A stretch of 64,000 nucleotides of DNA, taken from contig SVAK01000001.1 in the NCBI GenBank assembly GCA_015059445.1, positions 151,951-215,950 of the forward strand. Direction: 5' to 3'. A program made the translations under genes and the position numbers. Numbering within the stretch: the stretch's first letter is position 1; each line of letters begins with the position of its first letter. This document shows positions 29,333 to 40,100 of this stretch, in pieces. This DNA is from Bacillota bacterium. GTDB lineage: Bacteria > Bacillota_I > Bacilli_A > RF39 > UBA660. The notes beneath the pieces are model-generated. The model was not told the origin of the DNA. It worked only from the letters and a program-made list of their open reading frames with translations, and made no database searches.

Positions 29333-29962
29333 ATGGGGAATAACAAAAAATTTGTTGTTGAAGCTAATTTTATAAGAGAAGCCTGCAAACTAAATTTGAC
29401 TTTAGCTGAATTTTTGTTATTAATTTATTTTGAAAATGCTGATGATTTAACTTTTGATTTAGACAAAATTTGTGAGAAATTAAAAATTGAACGCGGAGAT
29501 TTATTAGTAGCGTTTAATAATTTATTAAGTAATGGAATTATTACATTAACAAGTGAAAAGAATGAATCCGGTAAAAGATTTGATAAAGTTTCTTTAGAGG
29601 GATTTTATGAGAAAATTCAAGAAACAAGAAAAAAAGAAAAAAATAAAAAGTTGAAAGAAGATATTTTTTCAACTTTTGAATCTGAATTTAGAAGACCGCT
29701 TACAGGAACAGAATTTGAAATTATTAAAGCATGGCTTGAAAAAATGTATAATGAAGATCTTATTTTAGAAGCATTAAAAGAAGCTGTTTATAATGGTGCT
29801 ACAAATATTAGGTATATTGATACCATTTTATATGAATGGAATAAAAAAGGTTTAAAAACCAAGGAAGATGTTGAAAATCATTTAAATAATCGTTACGAGA
29901 ATAAAAAGTTAGAAGAAACTAGTGTGTTTGATTACAATTGGTTAGATGATTATGATAAGTAG
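29333..29962 (+). CDS. dnaD: DnaD domain replication initiation protein
   Basis: FESEFRRPLTGTEFEIIKAWLEK...ALKEAVYNGATNIRYIDTILYEW; upstream of nth as in Bacillus. Confidence 0.88.
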   Translation: MGNNKKFVVEANFIREACKLNLTLAEFLLLIYFENADDLTFDLDKICEKLKIERGDLLVAFNNLLSNGIITLTSEKNESGKRFDKVSLEGFYEKIQETRKKEKNKKLKEDIFSTFESEFRRPLTGTEFEIIKAWLEKMYNEDLILEALKEAVYNGATNIRYIDTILYEWNKKGLKTKEDVENHLNNRYENKKLEETSVFDYNWLDDYDK

Positions 29963-30572
29963 TAACGAAGTTTTAGAAAAATTAGATAGCATAATTCCCA
30001 ATCCTGTATGTGAACTTAATTATAATAAAGATTACGAGCTATTAATTGCCACAGTTTTATCTGCTCAATCAACAGATAAAAGAGTGAATATGGTTACAGA
30101 GATATTATTTAGTAAATATGATTTAGAGGCTTTAAAAGTTATTGATTTACAGACATTGGAAAATATTATAAGGCCGGTGGGAACCTATCAACGTAAATCT
30201 ATATATATCAAGGAAATAGCTAATAGACTTATTAATGATTATAGTGGAAAAGTTCCTAATGACAGAACTTATTTAGAAAGTCTTCCTGGTGTAGGAAGAA
30301 AAACTACTAATGTAGTACTTTCTAATCTTTTTAATGTTCCAGCAATTGCGGTAGACACTCATGTTGAAAGGGTATCTAAAAGACTTGGCTTATCTTCAAA
30401 AAAAGATAACGTTTTAACAGTAGAGAAGAAACTTATGAAAAAATTCCCTAAAGAAAAATGGAGTCGCTTGCATCATCAATTAGTTTTATTTGGCAGATAT
30501 TTTTGTAAAAGTCAAAAACCTAACTGTTTCAATTGTCCTTTTCACGCTAAATGTAAACATAAAAGAATCTAA
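29946..30572 (+). CDS. nth: Endonuclease III
   Basis: LSAQSTDKRVN, LPGVGRKTTNVVLSNLFNVPAIAVDTHVERVSKRLGL, 4Fe-4S CxxxxxxCxxCxxxxxC. Confidence 0.95.
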   Translation: MIMISSNEVLEKLDSIIPNPVCELNYNKDYELLIATVLSAQSTDKRVNMVTEILFSKYDLEALKVIDLQTLENIIRPVGTYQRKSIYIKEIANRLINDYSGKVPNDRTYLESLPGVGRKTTNVVLSNLFNVPAIAVDTHVERVSKRLGLSSKKDNVLTVEKKLMKKFPKEKWSRLHHQLVLFGRYFCKSQKPNCFNCPFHAKCKHKRI

Positions 30573-30619
30573 GTTGGTAATTTTTTCCAATATGTTATAC
30601 AATGATTTTGTGAGGCGAC

Positions 30620-31753
30620 ATGAAAGAGAATAAATTAGGGACAATTATTAGTAAACTTAGAAAAGAGAAGGGTCTAACTCAAAAAGACTTAGCAGACAAA
30701 TTGAATATTAGCGATAAAGCAATATCTAGATGGGAAACTGGTGGTAGTTCTCCAGATATGGATATGATATTCAGAATTAGTAAAATTTTTAAAATATCAT
30801 ATAATGATTTACTAGCAGCAAGAGTAGTTGATGGTGAAAACGGCGAAAAGATTGCTCAAGAAATATCTGAAGAATTTACCAAAATAAAGAAAAGAAATGC
30901 AAAAAGAACCAAAATTATTATAGCTACCGCTTTAGTTATTGTTTTGATTTTAACAATCGCAATTATATTTACGAATACATATAATAGATTTAAAGTTTAT
31001 AATATTACAATTGAAAGCACAGATTTTTATCCAATCAAAGGTGTTTATGTTGAAACAAGAATTAAGGATACTCTTCATCTGGGTGATATCGAAATTAAAG
31101 GTTATGAATTTAAAGACACAGATACCATTTCAGTTGATTTATATTTTATTAAAGATAATAAAGAATATATAATCAAAAGTTATTCTAGTTTAGATGATAT
31201 TAATTTTCTTAGCTATCAAAGCTATATTGAAATAAAAGATTTAAGTAATTATGCAGATGACTTATATCTTAAGGCAACAATTATTAATTCTAAAGGTAAA
31301 GAAAAAACATATATTGGAAAATTAACTTTTGTTTTAGATTTTTCTAATAACAAGATTTTTTATAAGGAAAATACTATAACAGTTAATAGTAGAAACATAA
31401 ATCTAAATGCTGATGAGATTAAAATCATTTTAATGGAAAATGGATTTGAAGAAGTTAATAATAATATTTTAGTAAATAGAACCGATGATTATGTAATTAA
31501 TTATATAATTGATTCAAATAAAATAAATTATAATTATGAGAAAAATAATTTTCGTTATCGATATACTTATTATTTAGAAAATGGTATTTTAAAAGTTTCT
31601 GTATTTGATGAAAATACTACAGAAATTGAAAATTATACTTATGATATATTAAATGATAGAATAATCGAATGTAATACAGGAAGTTGTAATGATTATAAAT
31701 ACGCAATGGAATTATTAAATGAAAATGTATTAAATCTTATTTATGAGAGATAA
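30620..31753 (+). CDS. XRE-family HTH regulator with TM and C-terminal extracellular-type domain
   Basis: LGTIISKLRKEKGLTQKDLADKLNISDKAISRWETGGSSPD HTH; TM IIIATALVIVLILTIAIIF. Confidence 0.85.
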   Translation: MKENKLGTIISKLRKEKGLTQKDLADKLNISDKAISRWETGGSSPDMDMIFRISKIFKISYNDLLAARVVDGENGEKIAQEISEEFTKIKKRNAKRTKIIIATALVIVLILTIAIIFTNTYNRFKVYNITIESTDFYPIKGVYVETRIKDTLHLGDIEIKGYEFKDTDTISVDLYFIKDNKEYIIKSYSSLDDINFLSYQSYIEIKDLSNYADDLYLKATIINSKGKEKTYIGKLTFVLDFSNNKIFYKENTITVNSRNINLNADEIKIILMENGFEEVNNNILVNRTDDYVINYIIDSNKINYNYEKNNFRYRYTYYLENGILKVSVFDENTTEIENYTYDILNDRIIECNTGSCNDYKYAMELLNENVLNLIYER

Positions 31754-31759
31754 TTCTCA

Positions 31760-31788
31760 TTTAGCGAGAATTGACGATTCTCGCTAAA
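31760..31788 (+). terminator. Strong hairpin 3' of the HTH gene
   Basis: TTTAGCGAGAAT-TGACG-ATTCTCGCTAAA, no long T-tract. Confidence 0.5.
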
Positions 31789-31846
31789 ATAGGTTGCTCC
31801 TAGAAAACAAAGTCCGTAAAATGGAACGTGGAAAGGAGATAAAAGT

Positions 31847-32704
31847 TTGAAGAGTTTGAGGTTTATGTTTTATGCGTTAGTTGGTGTTATTACTATCTTT
31901 CCTATATTAACATTTGCTGAATCAATAACTAATATAAATGGTATTGTTATTAGTGAAGAAGAATATAATAACTTTTTAAAAGTTCATTCTCACGAATATA
32001 TTATGACTATGAACGAAGAAAAATATGATAAATTAAAAAGTTTAGATTATAGTAATGTAGTAACTGAAACAAAATATGTAGCAACAACTTATAATCCAAG
32101 TTTAAATTTAACGACAGAACAAGAATTGACAAAGTATGAATATGATAACTTTAATAATGGCGCATCTTCAAGAGTTGCAGATGGTGGACAATCTTATGAA
32201 ACTACAGCTAAAAGAATAGTTATGGCAGTTTTGGGTGGGACTACTTGGAATTATGTTTCGTTAACTGCTACATGGAAATATATCCCAACATGCAGATCTT
32301 TTGATGTAATTGGTTTTCGTGGTGATGGTTTCGAATTTCGAGATGGCTCACAAAACGGAACTCAAATTTATATATTGGATGACACGTACACAATGATAGA
32401 CTATAGTTGGAATGGGACAAACATTAAAAGATTTGATGATGGTTATGGCATTTCAATGAATATTGTTAATAGCGATATTGTTGCGCTTCAATTAGAAGCA
32501 GAAGCGGATATTAAGCAAGTAGAAGATTACCCATCGATACTAAGTTCATATCAACACGCAGTAGGTAGTGTAACATTAGCACAATCTCAAAACTATACAC
32601 TTGGTGGTGCTGGTTTAGGCTCGGTCTTTGTATATCCATATAGTATTTCACAAAAATACGACGGCATGTCAGGTGTAAAAATTGAGTACGATGATACATT
32701 ATAA
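31847..32704 (+). CDS. Secreted hypothetical protein (TTG start)
   Basis: Signal peptide MKSLRFMFYALVGVITIFPILTFAES; RBS AAAGGAGATAAAAG before TTG. Confidence 0.75.
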   Translation: MKSLRFMFYALVGVITIFPILTFAESITNINGIVISEEEYNNFLKVHSHEYIMTMNEEKYDKLKSLDYSNVVTETKYVATTYNPSLNLTTEQELTKYEYDNFNNGASSRVADGGQSYETTAKRIVMAVLGGTTWNYVSLTATWKYIPTCRSFDVIGFRGDGFEFRDGSQNGTQIYILDDTYTMIDYSWNGTNIKRFDDGYGISMNIVNSDIVALQLEAEADIKQVEDYPSILSSYQHAVGSVTLAQSQNYTLGGAGLGSVFVYPYSISQKYDGMSGVKIEYDDTL

Positions 32705-32856
32705 TGAAAATATGAAACAAGAAACGTTTGGGCTTTTGTTAAATTTCTTAAGATATTTTAAGTTCTTGGGATATCTTATAAAAAATACAAGAACACACAA
32801 TTATTATGGTACTGGCGCTCAAAGCGTTAAGTATATTTAAAATTTAGGGACACGAT

Positions 32857-32890
32857 GAACACAACCAAAATAGGATTGTGTTCTTTTTTT
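32857..32890 (+). terminator. Rho-independent terminator upstream of spoIVA
   Basis: GAACACAA...TTGTGTTC + T-run. Confidence 0.7.
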
Positions 32891-32893
32891 GGT

Positions 32894-32922
32894 ATAAAGT
32901 TAAAAAAGAAGTCATAGCATTA
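32894..32922 (+). promoter_or_regulatory. Candidate SigE-type promoter for spoIVA
   Basis: ATA-N16-CATAGCATTA, ~25 nt upstream of spoIVA ATG. Confidence 0.45.
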
Positions 32923-32943
32923 AGTAGAAAAAGGAGAGAAGTT

Positions 32944-34422
32944 ATGGAAAAAGAAAAAATAATATCTTCTATTGCTAAACGAGGAAATGGTGAAATATAC
33001 CTAGGTGTAGTTGGAGCAGTTCGTACAGGTAAATCCACATTTATAAAAAGATTTATTGAGAATTTAGTTGTTCCAAATATAACTGAAGAGTTTGATAAAA
33101 AGAAATGTTTAGATGAAATACCACAAAGTGCCGAAGGAAAGACTATTATGACGACTGAGCCTAAGTTTGTTCCATCTAATGGAGCGACTATCAAAGTTGA
33201 ATCTTTTGAAACTAATATCAAGTTAGTAGATTGTGTTGGGTATGTTATTCCTGGTTCAAATGGTTACGAAGATGAAGATGGAAATCCTAGAATGGTAAAA
33301 ACGCCATGGTTTCCAGATGCTGTCCCTTTTGTAGAAGCAGCAGAAATAGGTACTCAAAAAGTTATTAAAGATCACTCAACTATTGGATTAGTAGTTACAA
33401 GTGATGGTTCTTTTGGTGAAATAAAAAGAGAGAATTATATTGAAGCTGAAGAAAAGATTGTTGGAGAATTAAAAGAAATAGGAAAACCTTTCATTGTTAT
33501 TTTAAATACAGTTCATCCAACTAATACAGAAACAGTCGAATTATCGAGAAATTTAAGTGAAAGCTACAATGTACCAGTTATGCCAATTAATGTAGAAGCA
33601 ATGAATGAAAAAGAAATTATGAATATTTTAAAAGAAGCATTATATGAATTTCCAGTTTTAGATATTTTAGTTAATATGCCAGAATGGGTACATGTTCTTC
33701 CAAATAATAATGAAATAAAATTACATTACTTAGAAAAAATTAAAGAGAGTGTTATTAGTGTTGAAAAAATTAAAGATGTTGATTATATAATTAGTCATTT
33801 TGAAGATAGTCCATATATTTCAAAATCATACATAAGTGAATTGGATGCTGCAACAGGTGTCATTACCATTAATTTAGAAAGTCCTAATGAACTATATAAT
33901 GAAACTCTAAAATCGTTGATGGGGGAATCGGCTACTACAAAAGCAGGACTACTAAAAATCTTTGCCACTTATAAAGAGGGGAAAGAAGAAACAGAACTTT
34001 TAAGAAATGCATTAAAACAAGCAAAAACTACCGGTTATGGAATTGTTTATCCAACTCTTAAAGATATGAAATTGGAAACTCCCGAAATAGTTAAACAAGG
34101 AAGTAGATATGGAGTAAAATTAAAAGCTTTAGCAAGTAGCATTCATTTAATGAAAGTTGATGTAGAGTCTACGTTTGAGCCAATTATTGGAAGCGAAATT
34201 CAAAGTAAAGAGCTTATTAATTATTTAATGAAAGATTATGAAACAGATCCAAGCAGTATTTGGAAAAGTGAAATCTTTGGTAGAAGTTTAGAAGTAATTG
34301 TTCAAGAAGGAATTCAAGCTAAACTTAATATGATGCCAGATAATACAAGATTTAAATTATCTAATACAGTTACTAAAATCGTAAATAAAGGAAGCAATAA
34401 TTTAATAGCAATTGTTTTATAA
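32944..34422 (+). CDS. spoIVA: Stage IV sporulation protein A
   Basis: SIAKRGNGEIYLGVVGAVRTGKSTFIKRF, NAEIYNxx-like, PQSAEGKTIMTTEPKFVP, VDCVGY; 492-493 aa; supplied ORF starts at 32878. Confidence 0.96.
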   Translation: MEKEKIISSIAKRGNGEIYLGVVGAVRTGKSTFIKRFIENLVVPNITEEFDKKKCLDEIPQSAEGKTIMTTEPKFVPSNGATIKVESFETNIKLVDCVGYVIPGSNGYEDEDGNPRMVKTPWFPDAVPFVEAAEIGTQKVIKDHSTIGLVVTSDGSFGEIKRENYIEAEEKIVGELKEIGKPFIVILNTVHPTNTETVELSRNLSESYNVPVMPINVEAMNEKEIMNILKEALYEFPVLDILVNMPEWVHVLPNNNEIKLHYLEKIKESVISVEKIKDVDYIISHFEDSPYISKSYISELDAATGVITINLESPNELYNETLKSLMGESATTKAGLLKIFATYKEGKEETELLRNALKQAKTTGYGIVYPTLKDMKLETPEIVKQGSRYGVKLKALASSIHLMKVDVESTFEPIIGSEIQSKELINYLMKDYETDPSSIWKSEIFGRSLEVIVQEGIQAKLNMMPDNTRFKLSNTVTKIVNKGSNNLIAIVL

Positions 34423-34446
34423 GGAAATTAATTTTTCCTTTTTTTA
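34421..34446 (+). terminator. Rho-independent terminator after spoIVA
   Basis: AAGGAAA-TTAATT-TTTCCTT + T-run. Confidence 0.65.
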
Positions 34447-34459
34447 GTTATGTGATAAA

Positions 34460-34816
34460 ATGAATTTAGGTGATCGAATGTATAATTATAACTTTGAATG
34501 TGAAAAAACATTGCTCGAAATAGTTGATAATTTGGCAACTATAAATGATGAAGAATTGAAAGTTAACATTTTAATAACTGAAGAAAATCTATTACTTTTT
34601 AAAAATATTAAAGAAGGTAATGTTTTAAATTCGAGAGGAATTAATGAAATGCCTGAATATGAATTAATAGTCAAAATAAAATTTAATGATATAAAATATA
34701 AAATTGATGAAGATAATACAATAATAGAATTAGGTAAAAATCAAATAATTTTGTATAAATTCGACTTAAGTAAAGTGAAAACTAGTTTATTTTGTGATAA
34801 ATCTGTAATTTATTAG
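34460..34816 (+). CDS. Hypothetical protein (118 aa)
   Basis: ORF with upstream GGTGAT RBS-like; no recognised family. Confidence 0.65.
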   Translation: MNLGDRMYNYNFECEKTLLEIVDNLATINDEELKVNILITEENLLLFKNIKEGNVLNSRGINEMPEYELIVKIKFNDIKYKIDEDNTIIELGKNQIILYKFDLSKVKTSLFCDKSVIY

Positions 34817-34919
34817 TAAATAATTAGTGATTTTGGTTGATTTTAAGGGATATTTTTGCTAATCTTAATATGTAAGGACAATCGTCCTAACGAAGATAAT
34901 GTTATGAGGAGGTAAAAAC

Positions 34920-35192
34920 ATGTCTAAAACTGAATTAGTAGAATTTATTGCAGAAAATGCTGGATTAACAAAAGCTGATGCCGCTAGAGCATTAGATGCT
35001 GCAATCGAAGGTATTTCTACAGGACTTAAAAATGAAGGAAAAGTTACTTTAGTTGGATTTGGTACTTTCAGTGCTAAAAAAAGAGCTGCTAGAGAAGGAA
35101 TCAATCCATTAACAAAAGAACCATTAAAAATTCCTGCTAAAACTGTTGCTTCATTCAAAGCTGGAAGCAAATTAAAAGACGCATTAAACTAA
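34920..35192 (+). CDS. hup: HU-family DNA-binding protein
   Basis: MSKTELVEFIAENAGLTKADAARALDA...KVTLVGFGTFSAKKRAAREGINPLTKEPLKIPA. Confidence 0.97.
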   Translation: MSKTELVEFIAENAGLTKADAARALDAAIEGISTGLKNEGKVTLVGFGTFSAKKRAAREGINPLTKEPLKIPAKTVASFKAGSKLKDALN

Positions 35193-35211
35193 TTAGAATA
35201 GTTTAGTAATT

Positions 35212-35238
35212 AAAGTTAGCTAATGCTAACTTTTTTTG
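35212..35238 (+). terminator. Rho-independent terminator after hup
   Basis: AAAGTTAGC-TAAT-GCTAACTTT + T-run. Confidence 0.85.
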
Positions 35239-35269
35239 TGTTTAAATAATATTTTAGGACATAATAAGA

Positions 35270-36295
35270 TTGAGGGATTTTATGAGTAAAAAAAATATAA
35301 TATTTATAATAGGAACAATTTCAATTATTATGCCATTTTTTATAAATGTTTATAGTATTTATAAATTAATTTTTGTTTGTTTAGGTATTATTTTATTTGA
35401 TATTAGTTTAGCTATGAATAAAAGAGTTACTATTTTTTACTTAATATATTTCCCTATAATTTTGCTCCTTATTACATATGGGATAGATTATTTTAAAACA
35501 TATACTTTTAATTTAAGTCCTATATATGTTTTTGAACAAGAAATAAATAGTAATGTATCAATTTATAATAGTTTATTTTATCGAATCTATAAATGTGAAG
35601 ATAAATATATATTAGATAATCAATATAAAAAGAATTTTGCTTGTGATAACAAATTACTAGAGGAAATAAATATAAATAAACTTTTAAATGAACCTGGCGA
35701 AAGTTATAAAAATTATCGGCAAAGTTTTATAAAAGTGAGGGGGAAAATTAGTAAAATTAATGGTACTAGTAGTATCATTTTGCAAGCATATACAGAAATG
35801 GATGGAGAAGTAAATGGACATGTTAAGTTTGACGAAACTAGTAAACTTATTATAAATTTAGATGGTATTGATATATCTAATTATCGAATATATGATTATA
35901 TAACTATTGTGGGGGTATTAGATAAATATAATAATAAAACTCAAGAGCTAACATTAGTAGATTCGAAAGTAGAAGAAAATAATTTATATAACAATTATGA
36001 AATTCAAGTAATTGAAAGCAGTAAGTGTGATAATGAAATAAATAAATATACAGATAATTTATATACTTATTGTATAGACAATATATATTTAGACTACAAA
36101 GTAGATAAATATGAATTAAGTTATGCTTTAAAAGATAAGAAAATTAAATTTGAAGATTTAATTGACAAAGAAGAGTTTGAAAGAGAAGAAAATTATAAAT
36201 TATATAAGTTAGAAAAAATCAATATATTGGCTTGTAATAATAAAAATATTTTAATAATAAAAAATAGTAAAGTAGATTATTCTTGGTGTGAATAA
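35270..36295 (+). CDS. Hypothetical membrane protein
   Basis: 341 aa with N-terminal TM segments; no recognised family. Confidence 0.7.
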   Translation: MRDFMSKKNIIFIIGTISIIMPFFINVYSIYKLIFVCLGIILFDISLAMNKRVTIFYLIYFPIILLLITYGIDYFKTYTFNLSPIYVFEQEINSNVSIYNSLFYRIYKCEDKYILDNQYKKNFACDNKLLEEININKLLNEPGESYKNYRQSFIKVRGKISKINGTSSIILQAYTEMDGEVNGHVKFDETSKLIINLDGIDISNYRIYDYITIVGVLDKYNNKTQELTLVDSKVEENNLYNNYEIQVIESSKCDNEINKYTDNLYTYCIDNIYLDYKVDKYELSYALKDKKIKFEDLIDKEEFEREENYKLYKLEKINILACNNKNILIIKNSKVDYSWCE

Positions 36296-36416
36296 TCTTT
36301 TTAATTTTTATAAAAATTACTCAAAAAAGCAATTGAAGTATAAATGACGAATATTAATAGTGAAAGGGTGGTTAAGGAAGAGCTATTAGAAGTGTGTGGA
36401 CTCAAGTAATTTTAAC

Positions 36417-36445
36417 TTGTATCAAAAATTCAATTATGATATACT
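36417..36445 (+). promoter_or_regulatory. SigA-type promoter
   Basis: TTGTAT-N17-TATACT upstream of methyltransferase gene. Confidence 0.65.
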
Positions 36446-36475
36446 AATTTTATACGAGAAACGGGGAATTTAGTA

Positions 36476-37066
36476 TTGGAACACTATTTTACCAACAATC
36501 AAAACTTGAAAAGTGAACTCAGAGACATAGAATTTTCTTTGTGTGATTTTAATTTTAAATTTAAAAGTGATAATGGAGTTTTTTCTAAAAATAAAATAGA
36601 TTACGCCAGTTTATTTTTAGTTAAAACTTTTTTAGCTTCTAATAAAAAGGAATTGAATAGTATTTTAGATATTGGTTGTGGTTATGGTTTTATTGGGATA
36701 ACCGCAAGCAAAATTTTAAATAAACATGTTGATATGTTTGATATAAACAAAAGAGCAGTTCATCTTGCTAAGATGAATGTTGATATAAACAAAGTAGACG
36801 CAACAGTAGAAGAAAGTGACATCTATGAAAAAGTAGTAAATAAATATGATTTAATTATTACTAATCCACCTATAAGGGCAGGTAAATCTGTATTAATGGA
36901 TTTCCTTAAAGGTGGATTAGCAAGATTAAATAAAGACGGGGAATTATGGTTTGTAATATCCAAAGATCAAGGAGCAAAAAGCGTAAAAAAAGAAATGGAA
37001 AAAATTTGTACGTGCGAATTAGTGGATAAAAGTAAAGGATTTTGGGTAATTTCCGCCAAAAACTAG
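36476..37066 (+). CDS. Class I SAM-dependent methyltransferase (RsmC/YbxB-like)
   Basis: ILDIGCGYGFIGITASK, DLIITNPPIRAGK; upstream of rpoB as ybxB in Bacillus. Confidence 0.9.
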   Translation: MEHYFTNNQNLKSELRDIEFSLCDFNFKFKSDNGVFSKNKIDYASLFLVKTFLASNKKELNSILDIGCGYGFIGITASKILNKHVDMFDINKRAVHLAKMNVDINKVDATVEESDIYEKVVNKYDLIITNPPIRAGKSVLMDFLKGGLARLNKDGELWFVISKDQGAKSVKKEMEKICTCELVDKSKGFWVISAKN

Positions 37067-37155
37067 TTGACTTTAGAGACTTTTGTTGCTAAAATTTTAA
37101 ATTGGTGACGTATTTATATTTTTCAAGTTAAAAATCTATGTATAGGGGTGATATC

Positions 37156-40100
37156 GTGGCTTATAAGACCTTAAATTTTGGTGATTATCGCGAAAGAAGA
37201 AGCTTTGCAAAATCAAAAAATACGCTAGAACTGCAAGATTTGTTAGAAATTCAAAAGAAGAGTTATCAAGACTTTTTAGAAAAAGGAATTAGAGAAGTTT
37301 TTGATGATTTATTTCCTGTGGAATCATTTACTGGTAACATTTCTTTAGAATTTGGAGATTATTCATTAGAAACTCCAAGATATTCTATCAAAGAAGCAAA
37401 AGAAAGAATGGTAAACTATGCTGCACCATTAAAAGTAGAAGCTAGAGTTTTCATTCATGAAACAGGAGAAGTTAAGGAACAAGAAATATTCCTAGGTGAC
37501 ATGCCTTTAATGACTGAAGCTGGAACATTCATTATCAATGGAGCTGAAAGAGTTATTGTTTCTCAACTAGTAAGAAGTCCATCTATTTATTTTAAAAAAG
37601 AAATAGATAAAAATGGACGTCACATTATATCAGGAGAAATAATACCTAATAAAGGTACATGGTTAGAATTTGAAACTGATGCTAAGAATATAGTATATGT
37701 TCGTATTGATAGAACAAGAAAAGTTCCAATTACTACATTCTTGAGAGCTATTGGTCTTTCTAGTGATGAAGACATTATAAGTGTATTTGGAGAAAATGAA
37801 TATTTATCAAATACAATAGCTAAAGACAGCACAAAAAATACTGATGAAGCTTTAATAGAAATTTATGAAAAATTAAGACCTGGAGAACCAGCAACACTTG
37901 ATAGTGCTAAAAACCAATTAATAACAAGATTCTTTGATAGATTCCGTTATGATTTAGCAAAAGTGGGACGTTATAAATTTAATAAGAAATTAAATGTATG
38001 TGAAAGGCTTTTAGGATGTACTTTAGCAGAAAATATTAAAGTTAATGGAGAAACTATTGTTGAAAAAGGAACTTTAATTGATAAAAAAGTATTAGCTACA
38101 TTAAAAGAAGTATTTGCTAATGGTTATAATTTAAAAGAAACTATTACTAACATGGAACTTGATGACTACAATAAGATTCAAGAAGTATTAGTATATAATA
38201 AAGAAAATAAGAAAAAGACTATTAAAGTTATTGGTATAGATACAAGTATAGATGAAAAAAGACTTACAATTCCAGACATTTATGGTGCTGTATCATATTA
38301 TTTAAATTTACATGATAACATTGGTAATACTGATGAAATCGATAACCTTGGAAATAGACGTGTTCGTCAAGTTGGGGAATTAATTCAAAATCAATTTAGA
38401 ACAGGTGTTGCAAGAATGGAAAGAGTTATTCGTGAAAGAATGACTACTCAAGAAGTAGAAAATATTACACCAAAAACTCTAATTAACATTCGTCCAGTAA
38501 CTGCAGCATTAAAAGAATTCTTTGGTTCATCACAATTATCAAAATTCATGGATCAAATTAATCCAATTGCCGAACTTACTGATAAACGTCGTTTATCAAG
38601 CTTAGGACCAGGTGGACTTTCTCGTGAACGTGCTGGTATGGACGTTCGTGACGTTAACTCATCTCACTATGGTAGAATTTGTCCAATAGAATCTCCAGAA
38701 GGACAAAATATTGGGTTAATAACAAGTTTAGCAGGCTATGCAAAAATAAATGAATACGGATTTATAATGACTCCATATCGTAAAGTAGTTGATGGAGTAG
38801 TTACTAATGAAATTTCTTACATGACTGCTGATGAAGAACAAGATTTATACATTTCACAAGCAACAGTTGCTTTAGATAAAGATAATAAAATTGTTGATGA
38901 TGAGATTCTAGTTCGTCATAATGGTGATAACGTTATGGTAAAACGTGAATTAGTAGATTACGTAGACGTTGCCCCAAGTCAAGTAGTATCAATTACAACA
39001 AGTTGTATTCCGTTCCTAGAATTCGACGACGCAAACCGTACATTAATGGGTTCAAACATGCAACGTCAAGCAGTTCCACTTTTAACTAGTGAAGCACCTA
39101 TTGTTGGTACTGGTGTAGAATGGATTGCTGCTAGAGATTCAGGGTCTACAGTTGTTTGTAAAGCAGATGGCGTAGTTGAATATGCAGATGCTTTAAAAAT
39201 TATTGTAAAAGTAGCAAATGGAAGTGACACTTACCATTTAGCAAACTTTGAAAGATCTAATGCTTCAAGTTCAATTAATCATAAACCTTTAGTTAAAAAA
39301 GGTGATAAAGTTCATAAAGGGCAAGTAATAGCTGATGGACCTTCAACTGAAAAAGGTGAACTTGCATTAGGTAAAAATATGACAGTAGCATTCATGACAT
39401 ATAATGGATATAACTATGAAGATGCTGTAATATTAAATGAAAAATTGGTAAAAGATGATGTTTATACATCTTTACATATAGATCACTATGATATAGATTG
39501 TCGTGATACAAAATTAGGACCAGAAGAAATTACAAGAGATATTCCAAATGTTGGAGAAGAGGCTCGTAAGAATTTAGATGCTGATGGTATTATTAAGATT
39601 GGTACAGAAGTTAAAGAAGGCGATATCCTAGTTGGTAAAGTTACTCCAAAAGGTGTACAAGAATTGACTAGTGAAGAAAAATTATTACACGCAATATTTG
39701 GTGAAAAAACTCGTGAAGTAAGAGATACATCACTTAGAGTTGAGCATGGTGCTGGTGGAGTAGTTCATGACGTAAAAGTTTATACAAAAGAAAATTCTGA
39801 TGAACTTCCTGCTGGAGTTTCTAAAGTAATTCGTGTATATATTATTCAGAAGAGAAAAATTCAAATTGGTGACAAAATGTCAGGACGTCACGGTAATAAA
39901 GGTGTTATCTCTCTAGTATTACCAGAAGAAGATATGCCATACTTACCAGATGGTCGTCCAGTTGATGTAATGCTTAATCCATTAGGTGTTCCATCTCGTA
40001 TGAATATTGGACAAATCTTAGAATTACACTTAGGAATGGCTGGTAAGAAATTAGGTGTTCATTATGCAACTCCAGTATTTGATAGTGCATCCTGGGAAGA

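Noticed and set aside
36344-36409. 22-codon ORF (MTNINSERVVKEELLEVCGLK) upstream of the methyltransferase/rpoB as a relic of rplJ/rplL
   Set aside because: Too short and without convincing similarity; not supportable.
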